Origin: DASXUG01 sp036504995
GTDB taxonomy: Bacteria; Pseudomonadota; Gammaproteobacteria; Burkholderiales; Methylophilaceae
DNA length: 64,000 nt
Assembly: GCA_036504995.1 (NCBI GenBank)
Contig: DASXUG010000017.1
Span: 1-64,000, forward strand
Reading direction: 5' to 3'
Translations under genes and position numbers: made by a program
Shown here: positions 14,860 through 24,343 of the stretch, piece by piece
Numbering within the stretch: the first letter of the stretch is position 1
How the letters are laid out: each line of letters opens with the position of its first letter
Notes under the pieces: generated by a model
Databases searched by the model: none
The model's input: the letters and a program-made list of their open reading frames with translations, nothing else
Told to the model about the DNA's origin: nothing

Positions 14860-17142
14860 ATGCAACCTATTAAGAGTTTTATTGGAGTTGGTTTGCTCCT
14901 AGCTGCGACGTCAAGCGTCTATGCGGCAACGGACTCATCAGGCGTGTGGACCTCATGCGCTACTGAGGGCAATACTTGTAGTTTTACAGGGACTCAAGCC
15001 GTACGTTATGGTGTAAATGGTAAATATTCTACAGGTACCTTTACAACCAAAGTGAGTTGTAGCAACTCTGTGTTTGGAGATCCTTTTCCTGGAACATACA
15101 AAACATGCGAGGTGTTGAGTCCTGCAGAAGCACCAGCTGGATATACTTGGCAAAACTGCGCAAATGAAAATACGGCTAATACTACTTGTACCTTTACTGA
15201 CATTAAAGCAGTAAGATACGGTGCAAGTGGCAAATATGCCAGTGGTAGTTTTAATAAATCAACCTTTTGCGGTAATAGCGTATTTGGTGATCCTATACCA
15301 GGCACCTATAAGGCCTGTGATATTTTAGCGGCTACACCAACATCGACAACATCAACATCAGGGACCACGATAACCGATGCTTCTGGTGTTTGGACTGTGT
15401 GTGCGCAAGAATCTGGCAGTTGTACTTTTACTGGGACTAAAACAGTGAAGTACGGAGTGAGTGGAAGTTATGTCTCTGGTTCATATACAAATAGCGTGAG
15501 TTGCTCAAATAGTACATTTGGTGATCCTATGCCAGGAATCTATAAGGCTTGCTACTTGTTAACCCAACCTGTCGCTGCAACATCAACATCAGGCACCACG
15601 ATAACCGATGCTTCCGGTATTTGGACTCAGTGTGCGCAAGAATACGGCAGTTGTACTTTTACTGGCACAAAAACAGTCAAGTATGGAGCTAATGGAAATT
15701 ACTTGTCTGCTTCGTTTGCTAGTAGCGTGAGTTGCAAGAACAGCTCATTTGGTTCTGATCCAGCTGCTGGGGCGACTAAGGCTTGTTATTTGTTAACTCA
15801 ACCTGCCACAACTACGGCCGCCAGCACAGGTACAACTACCTCTTCAGGTACAACTTCTAGTACAGGTACAACTTCTAGTACAGGTACAACAGCCACGACG
15901 GGTACTACCACCACGACGACTTCATCGACTACAGTGCCTGCTTCGGGTGCGGCTTGGACTCTATGCGCTACACTGAATAACCGTTGTTCATTTACTGGGA
16001 CTAAAATAGTGAAGTCTTCAGATCCTAACGACGCTACCAGAACTGCTTATAGGGTATATACCAACGGCGCCTATTGCGATAACTACAAATGTGAAATTAA
16101 TGGGCCTATCCCGTACTTGCCTACTGCAGCTACTCCTTATGTAGATGCTACCAAAATCCCAGTTGGTTTCTCAGGCTCAGACGTCGAAGTGTCAAAGGTT
16201 GCTACACAAACAGCTAACCCTACAGAGTATGGTCCTGCTAATACCGATATTAATGTCACTGGTGGTGCTTTCCGCTTGGGTTGTACTTATACACATATGA
16301 ACTTTGATGACCCAATCAGATACCCAGGTCAAAAAGGTGCTTCAAAATTAATGACTTATTTTGGTAATACCTTAACTGACTATTCATCTACAGCAACTTC
16401 AATCATGAATACTGGTAAAACTTCATGTCAAGGTGGTGCTGTGTTTAACCGTACAGCTTACTTTGGTTCTACCATGATTGATACTAGAGATGGCACACCA
16501 CTTGCGCCTTCAGGTGTAACCACTTATTACAAGACTGGTAACTTTGCTACTAAAGTTGTTCCCCCACCAAGTGGCTTGCGTATGATTGCAGGTGATGATC
16601 CAGTGATCAGTGTTTCTAATACTGGGAAAACAGCACACTGGCATTGTGCAAGACCTGGTTTAGATATTTTGGCATCAGGCGAGCATGACACGCTTCCAGC
16701 AGATTGTTTAGCGGGTGATTTATACGTCAATATCGTGTTTCCAGTGTGTTGGGATGGGGTTAATTTAGACTCGCCAGACCATAAAGCACATATGGCATAT
16801 CCGTTCTTTGGTGGCTCACAAGGTGGTAGTGTTAATGGTTGCCCTGCTACACACCCAGTATTATTGCCAAGCATTACTGAAAATATTCACTATACAGTGA
16901 AAAATAATGGCGATACTAAATACTGGAGGCTATCAACTGATGCTTACCCAACTACAACAGCTGGTGGTCTATCGATCTCAGGTGCTTGGTTTGGCGGTTG
17001 GAATGTTGCTGTGATGAAGCAATTAACTAAAACTTGCTTTAATGAAATGAGAGATTGTCACTCAAACTTTGTTCCAGCTAAGGGTAATTTAGTTGATTCA
17101 AGCTTGCCAAGTTACGGCAGAGATTTGTGGCCTACGCCATAA
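14860..17142 (+). CDS. secreted modular protein: five Cys-rich modules, Thr/Ser linker, DUF1996
   Basis: This 760-residue protein begins with a signal peptide cleaved near VYA-A (22/23). Four ~56-residue modules (about 30-85, 97-154, 178-233, 255-311) share the pattern W-x-CA, C-x-FTGT, V-x-YG, C-x-N-S-x-FG-DP and K-x-C, each with four cysteines. A Thr/Ser/Gly linker (about 315-362) leads to a fifth, divergent module (from 366). The C-terminal ~320 residues match the DUF1996 family (GCTYTHMNFDDP, HWHCARPG, FPVCWDG, GCPATHPV). The modules resemble carbohydrate-binding repeats of secreted enzymes, but no catalytic site can be identified. It may act on or bind extracellular polysaccharide. A sigma-28-like promoter suggests control with motility genes. 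Confidence 0.8.
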   Translation: MQPIKSFIGVGLLLAATSSVYAATDSSGVWTSCATEGNTCSFTGTQAVRYGVNGKYSTGTFTTKVSCSNSVFGDPFPGTYKTCEVLSPAEAPAGYTWQNCANENTANTTCTFTDIKAVRYGASGKYASGSFNKSTFCGNSVFGDPIPGTYKACDILAATPTSTTSTSGTTITDASGVWTVCAQESGSCTFTGTKTVKYGVSGSYVSGSYTNSVSCSNSTFGDPMPGIYKACYLLTQPVAATSTSGTTITDASGIWTQCAQEYGSCTFTGTKTVKYGANGNYLSASFASSVSCKNSSFGSDPAAGATKACYLLTQPATTTAASTGTTTSSGTTSSTGTTSSTGTTATTGTTTTTTSSTTVPASGAAWTLCATLNNRCSFTGTKIVKSSDPNDATRTAYRVYTNGAYCDNYKCEINGPIPYLPTAATPYVDATKIPVGFSGSDVEVSKVATQTANPTEYGPANTDINVTGGAFRLGCTYTHMNFDDPIRYPGQKGASKLMTYFGNTLTDYSSTATSIMNTGKTSCQGGAVFNRTAYFGSTMIDTRDGTPLAPSGVTTYYKTGNFATKVVPPPSGLRMIAGDDPVISVSNTGKTAHWHCARPGLDILASGEHDTLPADCLAGDLYVNIVFPVCWDGVNLDSPDHKAHMAYPFFGGSQGGSVNGCPATHPVLLPSITENIHYTVKNNGDTKYWRLSTDAYPTTTAGGLSISGAWFGGWNVAVMKQLTKTCFNEMRDCHSNFVPAKGNLVDSSLPSYGRDLWPTP
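15853..15888 (+). repeat. perfect 18-bp tandem repeat in the linker
   Basis: ACTTCTAGTACAGGTACA at 15853-15870 is repeated exactly at 15871-15888, encoding a six-residue TSSTGT unit. Related, less perfect copies flank it, so linker length can vary by slippage. Confidence 0.85.
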
Positions 17143-17190
17143 CTCGCTGATTAACTTAAGTATCAAAGCTTAAGTTACTATAGATAGTTA

Positions 17191-17220
17191 AAAATGAGCC
17201 GACTTGTTCGGCTCATTTTT
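17191..17220. terminator. bidirectional Rho-independent terminator
   Basis: Twelve-bp arms (17191-17202 and 17208-17219) close a 5-nt loop. A-rich on the left and T-rich on the right, it can end both the secreted protein gene and the convergent minus-strand operon. Confidence 0.9.
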
Positions 17221-17320
17221 TATTTGTCGAATGTGTTTTTATCAATTATTCGATATGCGCTGCCAACAGATCGCTTGTTGGAATCTATATGAGATGTTTA
17301 ATTGCTAGTTAATCTAGCCC

Positions 17321-18031
17321 TTAAATAGCATATAGCTTGCTGCCCCAGTGTTTTAAATCTTTTTCTGCCTGTAAATATTCTGGATATATTTTCTCGACAA
17401 CGGCCCAGAACTTTCGTGAATGGTTCATTTCTTTTAAATGCGCGAGTTCGTGGCAAATCACATAATTAATAATGTGCGGCGGGGCTTGTATCAAACGCCA
17501 ATTAAGGCGAATTTCTTGCTTGCTGTTGCAACTACCCCAGCGTGATTTTGCGTTTGATAAATACAATTGCGGTGTGTTCACCCCCAGTTTCGCGGCAAAT
17601 AATGCTAGTCTGCGGCTAAAGTCACTGAGTGCCTGTTTGTGATACCACTGTATGGCCTTGCGTGAAACTAAAACTTGATCTTGGGGATTATTGAGCGCTA
17701 CTAGCAAAATGCCAGGTTGGTAATCGGGGGCCTTGTTTCTTGTGTGTTCAATCACTTGCAGTATTATTTCGTTGCCAAGGAGTAGCAGCTTTGCTCCATC
17801 TTGCCAAGCCACGGGTGCGATGGCATTTTCGCGTTGCGCGCGTAGTTTTTTGCAAATCCAATCTGCTTTGTCTTTCAGTGCATGCTCAAGTTGCGAGAGG
17901 GATAAGCGTTTAGGTGCATGCACAACTAAGCCCTGTGCGCTAATTTTTAAGCCTATAGTGCGGCGCTGTGTGCGCTCCAGGTGGTAGTCAATATACTCGC
18001 CATTGGGCAGGACAATGCGTTGTTGACTCAT
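17321..18031 (-). CDS. YgjP-type zinc metallopeptidase-like protein (DUF45/M48)
   Basis: This 236-residue protein has a zincin motif HELAH (194-198) with a third candidate ligand His204, in the context CHELAHLKEMNHSRKFW. SRWGSCNSK at about 164-171 is the other family signature. E. coli YgjP and the WLM/SprT-like proteins share this fold; their substrates are poorly known. It overlaps the plsC-like gene by 4 nt and ends the glyQ-glyS-gmhB-plsC operon. No signal peptide is seen, so it is probably cytoplasmic. Confidence 0.85.
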   Translation of the reverse strand: MSQQRIVLPNGEYIDYHLERTQRRTIGLKISAQGLVVHAPKRLSLSQLEHALKDKADWICKKLRAQRENAIAPVAWQDGAKLLLLGNEIILQVIEHTRNKAPDYQPGILLVALNNPQDQVLVSRKAIQWYHKQALSDFSRRLALFAAKLGVNTPQLYLSNAKSRWGSCNSKQEIRLNWRLIQAPPHIINYVICHELAHLKEMNHSRKFWAVVEKIYPEYLQAEKDLKHWGSKLYAI

Positions 18032-18741
18032 ATTGGTGGTAGATTTTTCATCTCGTTTTCAATCCAAGCTTCTACTTGGGTGTTAAGCGTGTCTGCTTTA
18101 ACCCCTTCACTTGGTATTAAGACGCCTATACTCATGGTGATCGTGCCTGGGCGTTTCAAAAAGCTCCCTCTGCCCCATAAGGCGCCTGCGTTGTGGGCAA
18201 TTGGTAAGATAGGTTGCTTCGTATACGTGGCAAGCCAAGCACCGCCGATATGATATTTGCCACTTTCGCCAAATTTGGTACGCGTACCTTCGGGGAATAT
18301 CACAATAAAAAAGCCTTTTTTAAGGCGATCTAAGCCTTGATCTAACATTTGCTTGAGCGCATCACGTCCGCCTGCACGATTGATGGCGATTGGCGAAGTC
18401 ATCGCTAAGCCCCAGCCAAAAAACGGAATCTTCAATAGCTCGCGCTTCAGCACCCAAACCTGCGGCGGCAGCACTTGCTGAAGTGCAAGTGTTTCCCATG
18501 TGGATTGGTGCTTAGCTAGCACGATAACAGGTTGCTTGGGGATATTCTCACGTCCGAGCACTTGGTAGTGCACATTGCAGGTGACGCGTAACCACCATAA
18601 CATGCTTAAAGCCCAACGTGAGATAACAAGATAGCGCGCACGGGGTGACAATGGAATACAGATAATCAGCGCGACTATGACAAACAAGGGTGTATATAAC
18701 CACATGCCAAGTGCAAAAATAAAGGAGCGTAAATAGACCAT
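18028..18741 (-). CDS. plsC: lysophospholipid acyltransferase, PlsC family
   Basis: This 237-residue inner-membrane protein has an N-terminal hydrophobic segment (about 6-30) and the acyltransferase motifs HQSTWE (78-83, the H-x4-D/E active site) and FPEGTR (149-154). It probably acylates 1-acylglycerol 3-phosphate in phospholipid synthesis. A Glu replaces the usual Asp of HX4D, a common variant in this family. It sits between gmhB and the metallopeptidase. Betaproteobacteria often carry several plsC paralogues, so the substrate is not certain. Confidence 0.88.
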   Translation of the reverse strand: MVYLRSFIFALGMWLYTPLFVIVALIICIPLSPRARYLVISRWALSMLWWLRVTCNVHYQVLGRENIPKQPVIVLAKHQSTWETLALQQVLPPQVWVLKRELLKIPFFGWGLAMTSPIAINRAGGRDALKQMLDQGLDRLKKGFFIVIFPEGTRTKFGESGKYHIGGAWLATYTKQPILPIAHNAGALWGRGSFLKRPGTITMSIGVLIPSEGVKADTLNTQVEAWIENEMKNLPPI

Positions 18742-18794
18742 GCTAAAAAGTTCGTTTGATGATTGGAAGTCGTTTGCTAATTACTAATTGTCAG

Positions 18795-19337
18795 CTAATT
18801 ATAGGTATCGATAATATGTTGGGCAGCTTCTGCCAAGTCAGCAAAAACCAAGGTGCCTTCTGGCAGATTTCCAGCGGCGAGCGTTTTCTCCCCATTACCA
18901 GTCCGCACTAAAATTGGCTGGCCGCCAGCATTGGCGCCTGCCACTAAATCACGCAGCGAGTCACCCACGCAGGGGACATTGGCTAGTTCAACGCCAAAGC
19001 GCTCAGCAATGTCTTCAAACATGCCAGATTTAGGTTTGCGGCAGTTGCATAAATCTTCATTCACATGCGGGCAGTAAAACAATGCATCGACCCGACCACC
19101 AAAGTTGGCTAATGCCCGCAACATTTTTTCGTGTATGGCGTTTAAAGTGGCCATGTCATAAATGCCGCGACTAATCCCAGATTGGTTGGTGGCAATGGCC
19201 ACGCGAAACCCATTTTGATTGAGTTTAGCAATGGCTTCTAGACTGCCAGATAAAGCTACCCATTCATCAGGTGTTTTGATGTAGTTGGCGGAGTCTTGGT
19301 TAATCACGCCATCGCGGTCTAATATGACAAGTTTCAT
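18795..19337 (-). CDS. gmhB: D-glycero-beta-D-manno-heptose 1,7-bisphosphate 7-phosphatase
   Basis: GmhB removes the 7-phosphate in ADP-heptose synthesis for lipopolysaccharide core. The 180-residue HAD enzyme has nucleophile and acid residues Asp7 and Asp9 (LDRDGVIN), NQSG (51-54), and the zinc site Cys89, His91, Cys97, Cys99 (CPHVNEDLCNC) typical of GmhB and histidinol phosphatases. Without a his operon nearby, GmhB is the better call. It lies between glyS (28 nt upstream) and plsC, an arrangement found in many betaproteobacteria. Confidence 0.93.
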   Translation of the reverse strand: MKLVILDRDGVINQDSANYIKTPDEWVALSGSLEAIAKLNQNGFRVAIATNQSGISRGIYDMATLNAIHEKMLRALANFGGRVDALFYCPHVNEDLCNCRKPKSGMFEDIAERFGVELANVPCVGDSLRDLVAGANAGGQPILVRTGNGEKTLAAGNLPEGTLVFADLAEAAQHIIDTYN

Positions 19338-19365
19338 ATTTTCACTCTGTAAGGGAACATAAAAG

Positions 19366-21480
19366 TTAGCTAGCCAATTTAGATAAATCTGCTACGCGGT
19401 TCATGGCTTGATGTAATGTTGCTAATAACCCTAAACGATTTGCCTTCAGAGCAGGATCATCTGCATTCACCATCACATTGTCAAAAAAGTCATCGACAGG
19501 CGTTTTGAGTGCCGCCAATGCTTGTAATGAGGCTGCGTAATCGCCAGATTCAAATAGTATATCTGCCTCAGGTTTAACTTTAGCGAGTGTCTGAGCAAGC
19601 GTTTTTTCTGCCGCTTCTTGCAGAAGTGATTCACTTACTTTGGCAGTAACAGGTGATTCAACTTTTTTCAAAATATTGCTTACACGTTTATTCGCGGCAG
19701 CTAAGGCATCGGCTTCTGGCAAACTGGCAAAAGCCCGTACTGCGGCCAATCTGGTGGGGATCTCGCTAAGTAAAGCAGGATTAAGCGCTAACACAGCATC
19801 TACCTCTTGTGGGCTGGCCCCTTGTTCACGTAAGTTGACACTTAATCGATCATTACAGAACTCTTGAATTGCTTGTAGTGTTGTGGCTTGCGTAGCAGGA
19901 TCCACATTGAATTGTGCCATTGCATTTTCAAGCAGTTGGTTAAATTTGATGGGTAACTTGCCATCAATCAAGATACGGATAATACCTAATGCTTGGCGGC
20001 GCAGGGCAAATGGGTCTTTATCACCAGTTGGTTTTTCACCAATGCTAAACAAGCCAACTAAAGTCTCTAATTTATCGGCCAACGCGACGACTAAACCCGT
20101 TTCGCTACGGGGTAACTCATCGCCTGCAAAGCGAGGTTTGTAGTGATCTTCAATCGCATAAGCAATCGCATCCTCAATACCCTCATGCTGCGCATAATAG
20201 CGCCCCATAATACCTTGTAGCTCTGGAAATTCGCCCACCATGTCGGTCAGTAAATCCACTTTTGACAATAATGCCGCCAGCGATACTTTTCGGCTTAACT
20301 CTTGGGTCGGATCAATTTGGGTAGCAATTTGTTCGGCGATTTTTTGCACACGTTGATTGCGGTCAAACTGTGAGCCGAGTTTGTTGTGATAAACCACTTT
20401 GCTTAAACCGCTGTAAAGCGTATCTAATTTCTTTTTGCGATCTTGGTCAAAGAAGAATTTGGCATCGGCCAAACGTGGGCGCACCACACGCTCGTTTCCG
20501 CCAATCACTTTGCTGGGGTCGGCGGGTGAAATATTGGAAACGATTAGAAATTTATTGGTGAGCTTGCCGCTCGCATCTAACAGCGGGAAGTATTTTTGAT
20601 TCGCCTTCATGGTGAGGATCAAGCATTCTTGAGGGACTTCCAAAAACTCGGTTTCAAACTGTCCAAGTAATACATTCGGGCGCTCAACTAAAGCGGTGAC
20701 CTCGTCTAATAATGCTTCATCTTCAATTGGTTTGAGATTTTCTTTAGCGGCCGCTGCATTGAGTTGACGTACGATCTCAGCTTTTCGATCATCAAAATTC
20801 GCAATCACTGCACCTTCATTGGCTAATTGCTCAGCGTAGCTATCCGCATTTTTGAGTGTAATCGTGCGTGTTTTTGCCTCAAAACGATGACCTTGTGTGG
20901 TGTTGCTGGCCTGTAAGCCAAGCACGGAAATCGACACAATATCGCTACCATGCAAGGCCACCAAGCCATGCGCTGGACGCACAAAATTGACGCTTTCCCA
21001 ACCATCATTAATTTGATAGGTCATTACTTTTGGGATAGGCAATTTGGCTAGTGCATCTTCAATGGCTTTTTGTAGGCCATCTGCCAAGGTCGCACCCGTT
21101 TGCATAACGTCATAAAACAACACATCGGTTTTACCGTCGTTTTCTTTTCTAAGCTTAGATACAGCCGACTCATCCGTGCCTAAGCCTTGTAGTCGCTTTA
21201 AAAGTGCGGGAGTGGCTTTGCCGTCAGCATCTAAACCTACAGTCACTGGCATCAGTTTTTGTGCCACTTGTTTATCGGCGGCTTTACTTGCAACCAGCGT
21301 AATGTTTGCGGCTAAGCGACGTGGTGAAGCAAAATTTGTGACGGCAGAATTTTCACTCAATAAGCCTTGTGCTTTTAGTGTTTCAGCTAGTGTACTAGCA
21401 AATGATTCGCCCAGTTTTTTCAGCGCTTTTGGCGGTAATTCTTCTACAAATAACTCTACTAATAAATTGTTGGTACTCAT
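19366..21480 (-). CDS. glyS: glycyl-tRNA synthetase beta subunit
   Basis: GlyS is the tRNA-binding and editing-type subunit of the alpha2-beta2 bacterial glycyl-tRNA synthetase. The 704-residue protein (E. coli 689) begins with LLVELFVEELPPKAL, the family signature, includes TMKANQKYFPLLD in the middle, and has an HD-like region and a C-terminal DALR-type anticodon-binding domain. Its start overlaps the glyQ stop by 4 nt, so the two subunits are probably made in equal amounts. Confidence 0.97.
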   Translation of the reverse strand: MSTNNLLVELFVEELPPKALKKLGESFASTLAETLKAQGLLSENSAVTNFASPRRLAANITLVASKAADKQVAQKLMPVTVGLDADGKATPALLKRLQGLGTDESAVSKLRKENDGKTDVLFYDVMQTGATLADGLQKAIEDALAKLPIPKVMTYQINDGWESVNFVRPAHGLVALHGSDIVSISVLGLQASNTTQGHRFEAKTRTITLKNADSYAEQLANEGAVIANFDDRKAEIVRQLNAAAAKENLKPIEDEALLDEVTALVERPNVLLGQFETEFLEVPQECLILTMKANQKYFPLLDASGKLTNKFLIVSNISPADPSKVIGGNERVVRPRLADAKFFFDQDRKKKLDTLYSGLSKVVYHNKLGSQFDRNQRVQKIAEQIATQIDPTQELSRKVSLAALLSKVDLLTDMVGEFPELQGIMGRYYAQHEGIEDAIAYAIEDHYKPRFAGDELPRSETGLVVALADKLETLVGLFSIGEKPTGDKDPFALRRQALGIIRILIDGKLPIKFNQLLENAMAQFNVDPATQATTLQAIQEFCNDRLSVNLREQGASPQEVDAVLALNPALLSEIPTRLAAVRAFASLPEADALAAANKRVSNILKKVESPVTAKVSESLLQEAAEKTLAQTLAKVKPEADILFESGDYAASLQALAALKTPVDDFFDNVMVNADDPALKANRLGLLATLHQAMNRVADLSKLAS

Positions 21481-22418
21481 GCTGCAGCTTTCTTATTTTG
21501 TTCTTGCTTATCGCTTTCAAGTTTGGCTAATACTTCATCTGCCCATATTTTTGGCGCCATCGGGAAGCCTAGGCGTGCGCGGCTATCTAAATAGCTAGCA
21601 GCAACGGAGCGTGCTAAATTGCGGATACGGCCAATATAGGCAGCACGCTCGGTGACGGAAATAGCACCGCGTGCATCCAGCAGGTTAAAGGTATGTGCGG
21701 CCTTTAGCACTTGCTCATAAGCGGGCAAGGCTAATTGATTTTCCATCAAGTGCTTGGCTTGTTTTTCATGGGCGTTAAATGCGGTGAGCAAGAAATCAAC
21801 GTCTGAGTGCTCAAAGTTATAGGCAGACTGTTCTTTTTCATTTTGTAAGAACACATCACCATATTTCACGCCGGGTGAGTATTCCAAATCATACACATTC
21901 TCAACGCCCTGCAAATACATTGCCAGACGTTCCAGACCGTAAGTAATCTCACCTGTAATAGGTTTGCAGTTAATGCCGCCTACCTGCTGGAAATAGGTAA
22001 ATTGCGTGACTTCCATCCCATTCAGCCAGACTTCCCAGCCCAAGCCCCATGCTCCTAGTGTTGGGTTTTCCCAGTCATCTTCTACAAAGCGGATATCATT
22101 TTGCTTGAGGTCAAAGCCGAGCGCTTCTAGAGAACCTAAATACAACTCCAAAATATTAGCGGGTGCAGGTTTAAGCACGACTTGAAATTGATAGTAGTGT
22201 TGCAAGCGGTTTGGATTCTCACCATATCTACCATCTTTGGGGCGGCGGCTTGGTTGCACATAAGCGGCTTTCCAAGGCTCTGGGCCTAGAGCGCGTAAAA
22301 AAGTTGCGGTGTGGCTGGTACCTGCGCCGACTTCCATGTCGTATGGTTGTAACAAGGTGCAGCCTTGTTTATCCCAGTAGTTTTGTAGATTAAGGATGAT
22401 TTGCTGAAATGTAAGCAT
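21477..22418 (-). CDS. glyQ: glycyl-tRNA synthetase alpha subunit
   Basis: GlyQ carries the class II catalytic core that activates glycine. The 313-residue protein (E. coli 303) begins with LTFQQIILNLQNYWDKQGC and contains QPSRRPKDGRYGENPNR, QFQVVLKP and EVTQFTYFQQVGG, all highly conserved. It is first in the minus-strand operon glyQ-glyS-gmhB-plsC-ygjP. The gap to the divergent metal-efflux operon is 168 nt and must hold both promoters. Confidence 0.97.
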   Translation of the reverse strand: MLTFQQIILNLQNYWDKQGCTLLQPYDMEVGAGTSHTATFLRALGPEPWKAAYVQPSRRPKDGRYGENPNRLQHYYQFQVVLKPAPANILELYLGSLEALGFDLKQNDIRFVEDDWENPTLGAWGLGWEVWLNGMEVTQFTYFQQVGGINCKPITGEITYGLERLAMYLQGVENVYDLEYSPGVKYGDVFLQNEKEQSAYNFEHSDVDFLLTAFNAHEKQAKHLMENQLALPAYEQVLKAAHTFNLLDARGAISVTERAAYIGRIRNLARSVAASYLDSRARLGFPMAPKIWADEVLAKLESDKQEQNKKAAA

Positions 22419-22512
22419 GTAAATTTTTATTGATTTGAATAAACGCTAATTCTACCCTAAAAATGGATGCTGAATCATCTTGAGTTGTGCAAGGAGAATG
22501 GTTGAATGCGAT

Positions 22513-22528
22513 TGCTTATCATTAAGCA
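22513..22528. promoter_or_regulatory. 16-bp palindrome in the glyQ/efflux divergent promoter region
   Basis: TGCTTA-TCAT-TAAGCA is a perfect 6-bp inverted repeat with a 4-nt centre, 58 nt upstream of the His-rich protein start. It is a candidate operator for a metal-responsive repressor or activator. Confidence 0.4.
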
Positions 22529-22586
22529 TGCTATTGATTTTAAATAGTAATTGTATTTTTTAAGGCGATTTGTTAGAGTTGCATTT

Positions 22587-23012
22587 ATGTTAAGTCGTTG
22601 TCAAAAAATTTGGATTTGGTCCGTGATTGTGTGTTTTGCCTTGTTACAGGCAATTTCACCGTTTATTCACGGCCATATTGCCACGGCTTCATCACTGCAA
22701 GGTTCTGGCTTGCATATGCACGCTGAAGACGTTGAGTTTTTATTGAATGATCATCATGAAGTAGGTGATGGGCATAGTGCATTTGAACATTTTAGTATCA
22801 GCAATCAAGCCATGCCACTCTACGTGGTAGGCGTTGATAAAGCGTTGGTAAAAGACTTAGATGTTTTAGTATTGCCAGTGTTAGCCTTAATTTTGTTTGT
22901 GTTAGCCCCGCTTAGTTTACACAAAGACAAAACGCCCTTTGTTGAAGTTTACACGCCCATACGCCGCCATTTACGAGAGCGGCCTTCCCCTCGCGCACCA
23001 CCACTCGCCTAA
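22587..23012 (+). CDS. small His-rich exported protein of metal-efflux operon (CzcI-like)
   Basis: This 141-residue protein has an N-terminal hydrophobic segment (IWIWSVIVCFALLQAISPF), a His-rich stretch (HGH, HMHAED, NDHHEVGDGH, FEH), a second hydrophobic segment (LVLPVLALILFVLAPLSL) and an Arg/Pro tail ending SPRAPPLA. Small proteins of this build often precede RND metal-efflux genes. The His cluster suggests periplasmic metal binding. ATG 22587 is preferred over TTG 22551, though neither has a good ribosome site. It probably starts the operon; czcC follows after 68 nt. The function is inferred from context. Confidence 0.65.
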   Translation: MLSRCQKIWIWSVIVCFALLQAISPFIHGHIATASSLQGSGLHMHAEDVEFLLNDHHEVGDGHSAFEHFSISNQAMPLYVVGVDKALVKDLDVLVLPVLALILFVLAPLSLHKDKTPFVEVYTPIRRHLRERPSPRAPPLA

Positions 23013-23080
23013 AATTTATGAAAATAGTTCAGGGCTCAGTTTGAGCGCTGGCAATGTTTGATTTTTTTTAGGAGTATCCC

Positions 23081-24343
23081 ATGAGTCATCACTCACGGAA
23101 AAAGCCCAAAATACTGGGCTGTTGTTTCCTGCTTATAGCAATCATCCATATAAATGCTTACGCTGAAGAAGAGGGCACGCATCACGATGTGCTAAATACT
23201 AACGATGCGTTGACGTTGCATGACGTGACGGAGAAAGCTTTTGCGCGCAATCCCATGCAGGCTAGCTTACAAGTCAAGAAATATGGCGTCGAAGCTAAAA
23301 ACATCATGGCTAATAGCTTGCTGCCGCATGCGCCTGCAGTGTCTTTACAGCATCAAAATGATGCGCTCACCAGTAATCGTGGCGAACGTGATTGGCAGGC
23401 TGAAGTCGAGTTGCCTGTCTGGTTGCCGAGTCAACGTAGTTCACGGTTAGGGGTGGCTGAAGCCAGCAATGACGATCTGCAAAAAAACCGAGAAAATACA
23501 CGCTTAGAAAGCGCGGGCAAAGTGCGCGATGCGCTTTGGGACATCGCAATGAACACGCAGTTAAGTGAGGTTGCCAGTAAGAAATTACAGGCGACTAAAC
23601 AGCTGGAAGATGATGTTAACAAACGTTATCGTGCTGGCGAATTAGCGAAAGTGGACTGGATGTTAGCCGAACAGGAAACCTTAGCTGCTGAGCGTTTTGC
23701 TGTGCGTGCCGAGGCCGAGCTAATGCATGCGCGTCATCGTTACATAGTGCTCACTGGCTTAAGTGACATGCCAGCGCAATATGAAGAGCAAAAATCTGAC
23801 ATTGAAGACTACAATCAATCTCCCCTCTGGTTGGCCGCCGAATCGCGTGTAAGCGTGACTGAGCGTGAGCGTGAGTTGGTACGGGTCGAGCGACGAGAAA
23901 ATCCACAGGTTTTAATTAATGCGCGCACTCAGCGCGGACCTTTTGATAATGCTTACAACGATAGTGTCGGTTTGAAAGTGCGTATTCCCTTAGATAGCCA
24001 AGTACGTTCAGCACCTTTGCAAGCTAGCGCAGAAGAGGCTGTCGGCAGTGCGATGACCGAACGCGAAAGCATCAGATTTAGTTTGGAGACGGCTTTGCAT
24101 GAAGCTGAGCATAACTTGTCAGTTAGCCAAGAAGAGTTACGCATTGCCACCAAGCAACATGAGATTGCCCAAGAAAGCCTGCGTTTGGCACGTAAGGCTT
24201 TTCAACTAGGGGAGACCGATCTCGTCAATTTAGTGCGTGTACAAACGCAAACCTTTGAAACTGAGCGTGCCTATCAAATCCGCCAAATCCAATTGAAGTG
24301 GGATATTGCACGTTACAACCAAGCGGTAGGAGTCCTTCCATGA
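23081..24343 (+). CDS. czcC: outer-membrane efflux protein, CzcC/TolC family
   Basis: This 420-residue protein is the outer-membrane channel of a tripartite RND efflux pump. An N-terminal signal peptide (ILGCCFLLIAIIHINAYA) precedes two long alpha-helical repeats typical of outer-membrane efflux proteins (for example TRLESAGKVRDALWDIAMN and the Glu-rich C-terminal coil). TTAGGAGT precedes ATG 23081. It overlaps czcB by 4 nt. Assignment to the heavy-metal branch comes from the adjacent CzcA-type pump. Confidence 0.88.
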   Translation: MSHHSRKKPKILGCCFLLIAIIHINAYAEEEGTHHDVLNTNDALTLHDVTEKAFARNPMQASLQVKKYGVEAKNIMANSLLPHAPAVSLQHQNDALTSNRGERDWQAEVELPVWLPSQRSSRLGVAEASNDDLQKNRENTRLESAGKVRDALWDIAMNTQLSEVASKKLQATKQLEDDVNKRYRAGELAKVDWMLAEQETLAAERFAVRAEAELMHARHRYIVLTGLSDMPAQYEEQKSDIEDYNQSPLWLAAESRVSVTERERELVRVERRENPQVLINARTQRGPFDNAYNDSVGLKVRIPLDSQVRSAPLQASAEEAVGSAMTERESIRFSLETALHEAEHNLSVSQEELRIATKQHEIAQESLRLARKAFQLGETDLVNLVRVQTQTFETERAYQIRQIQLKWDIARYNQAVGVLP

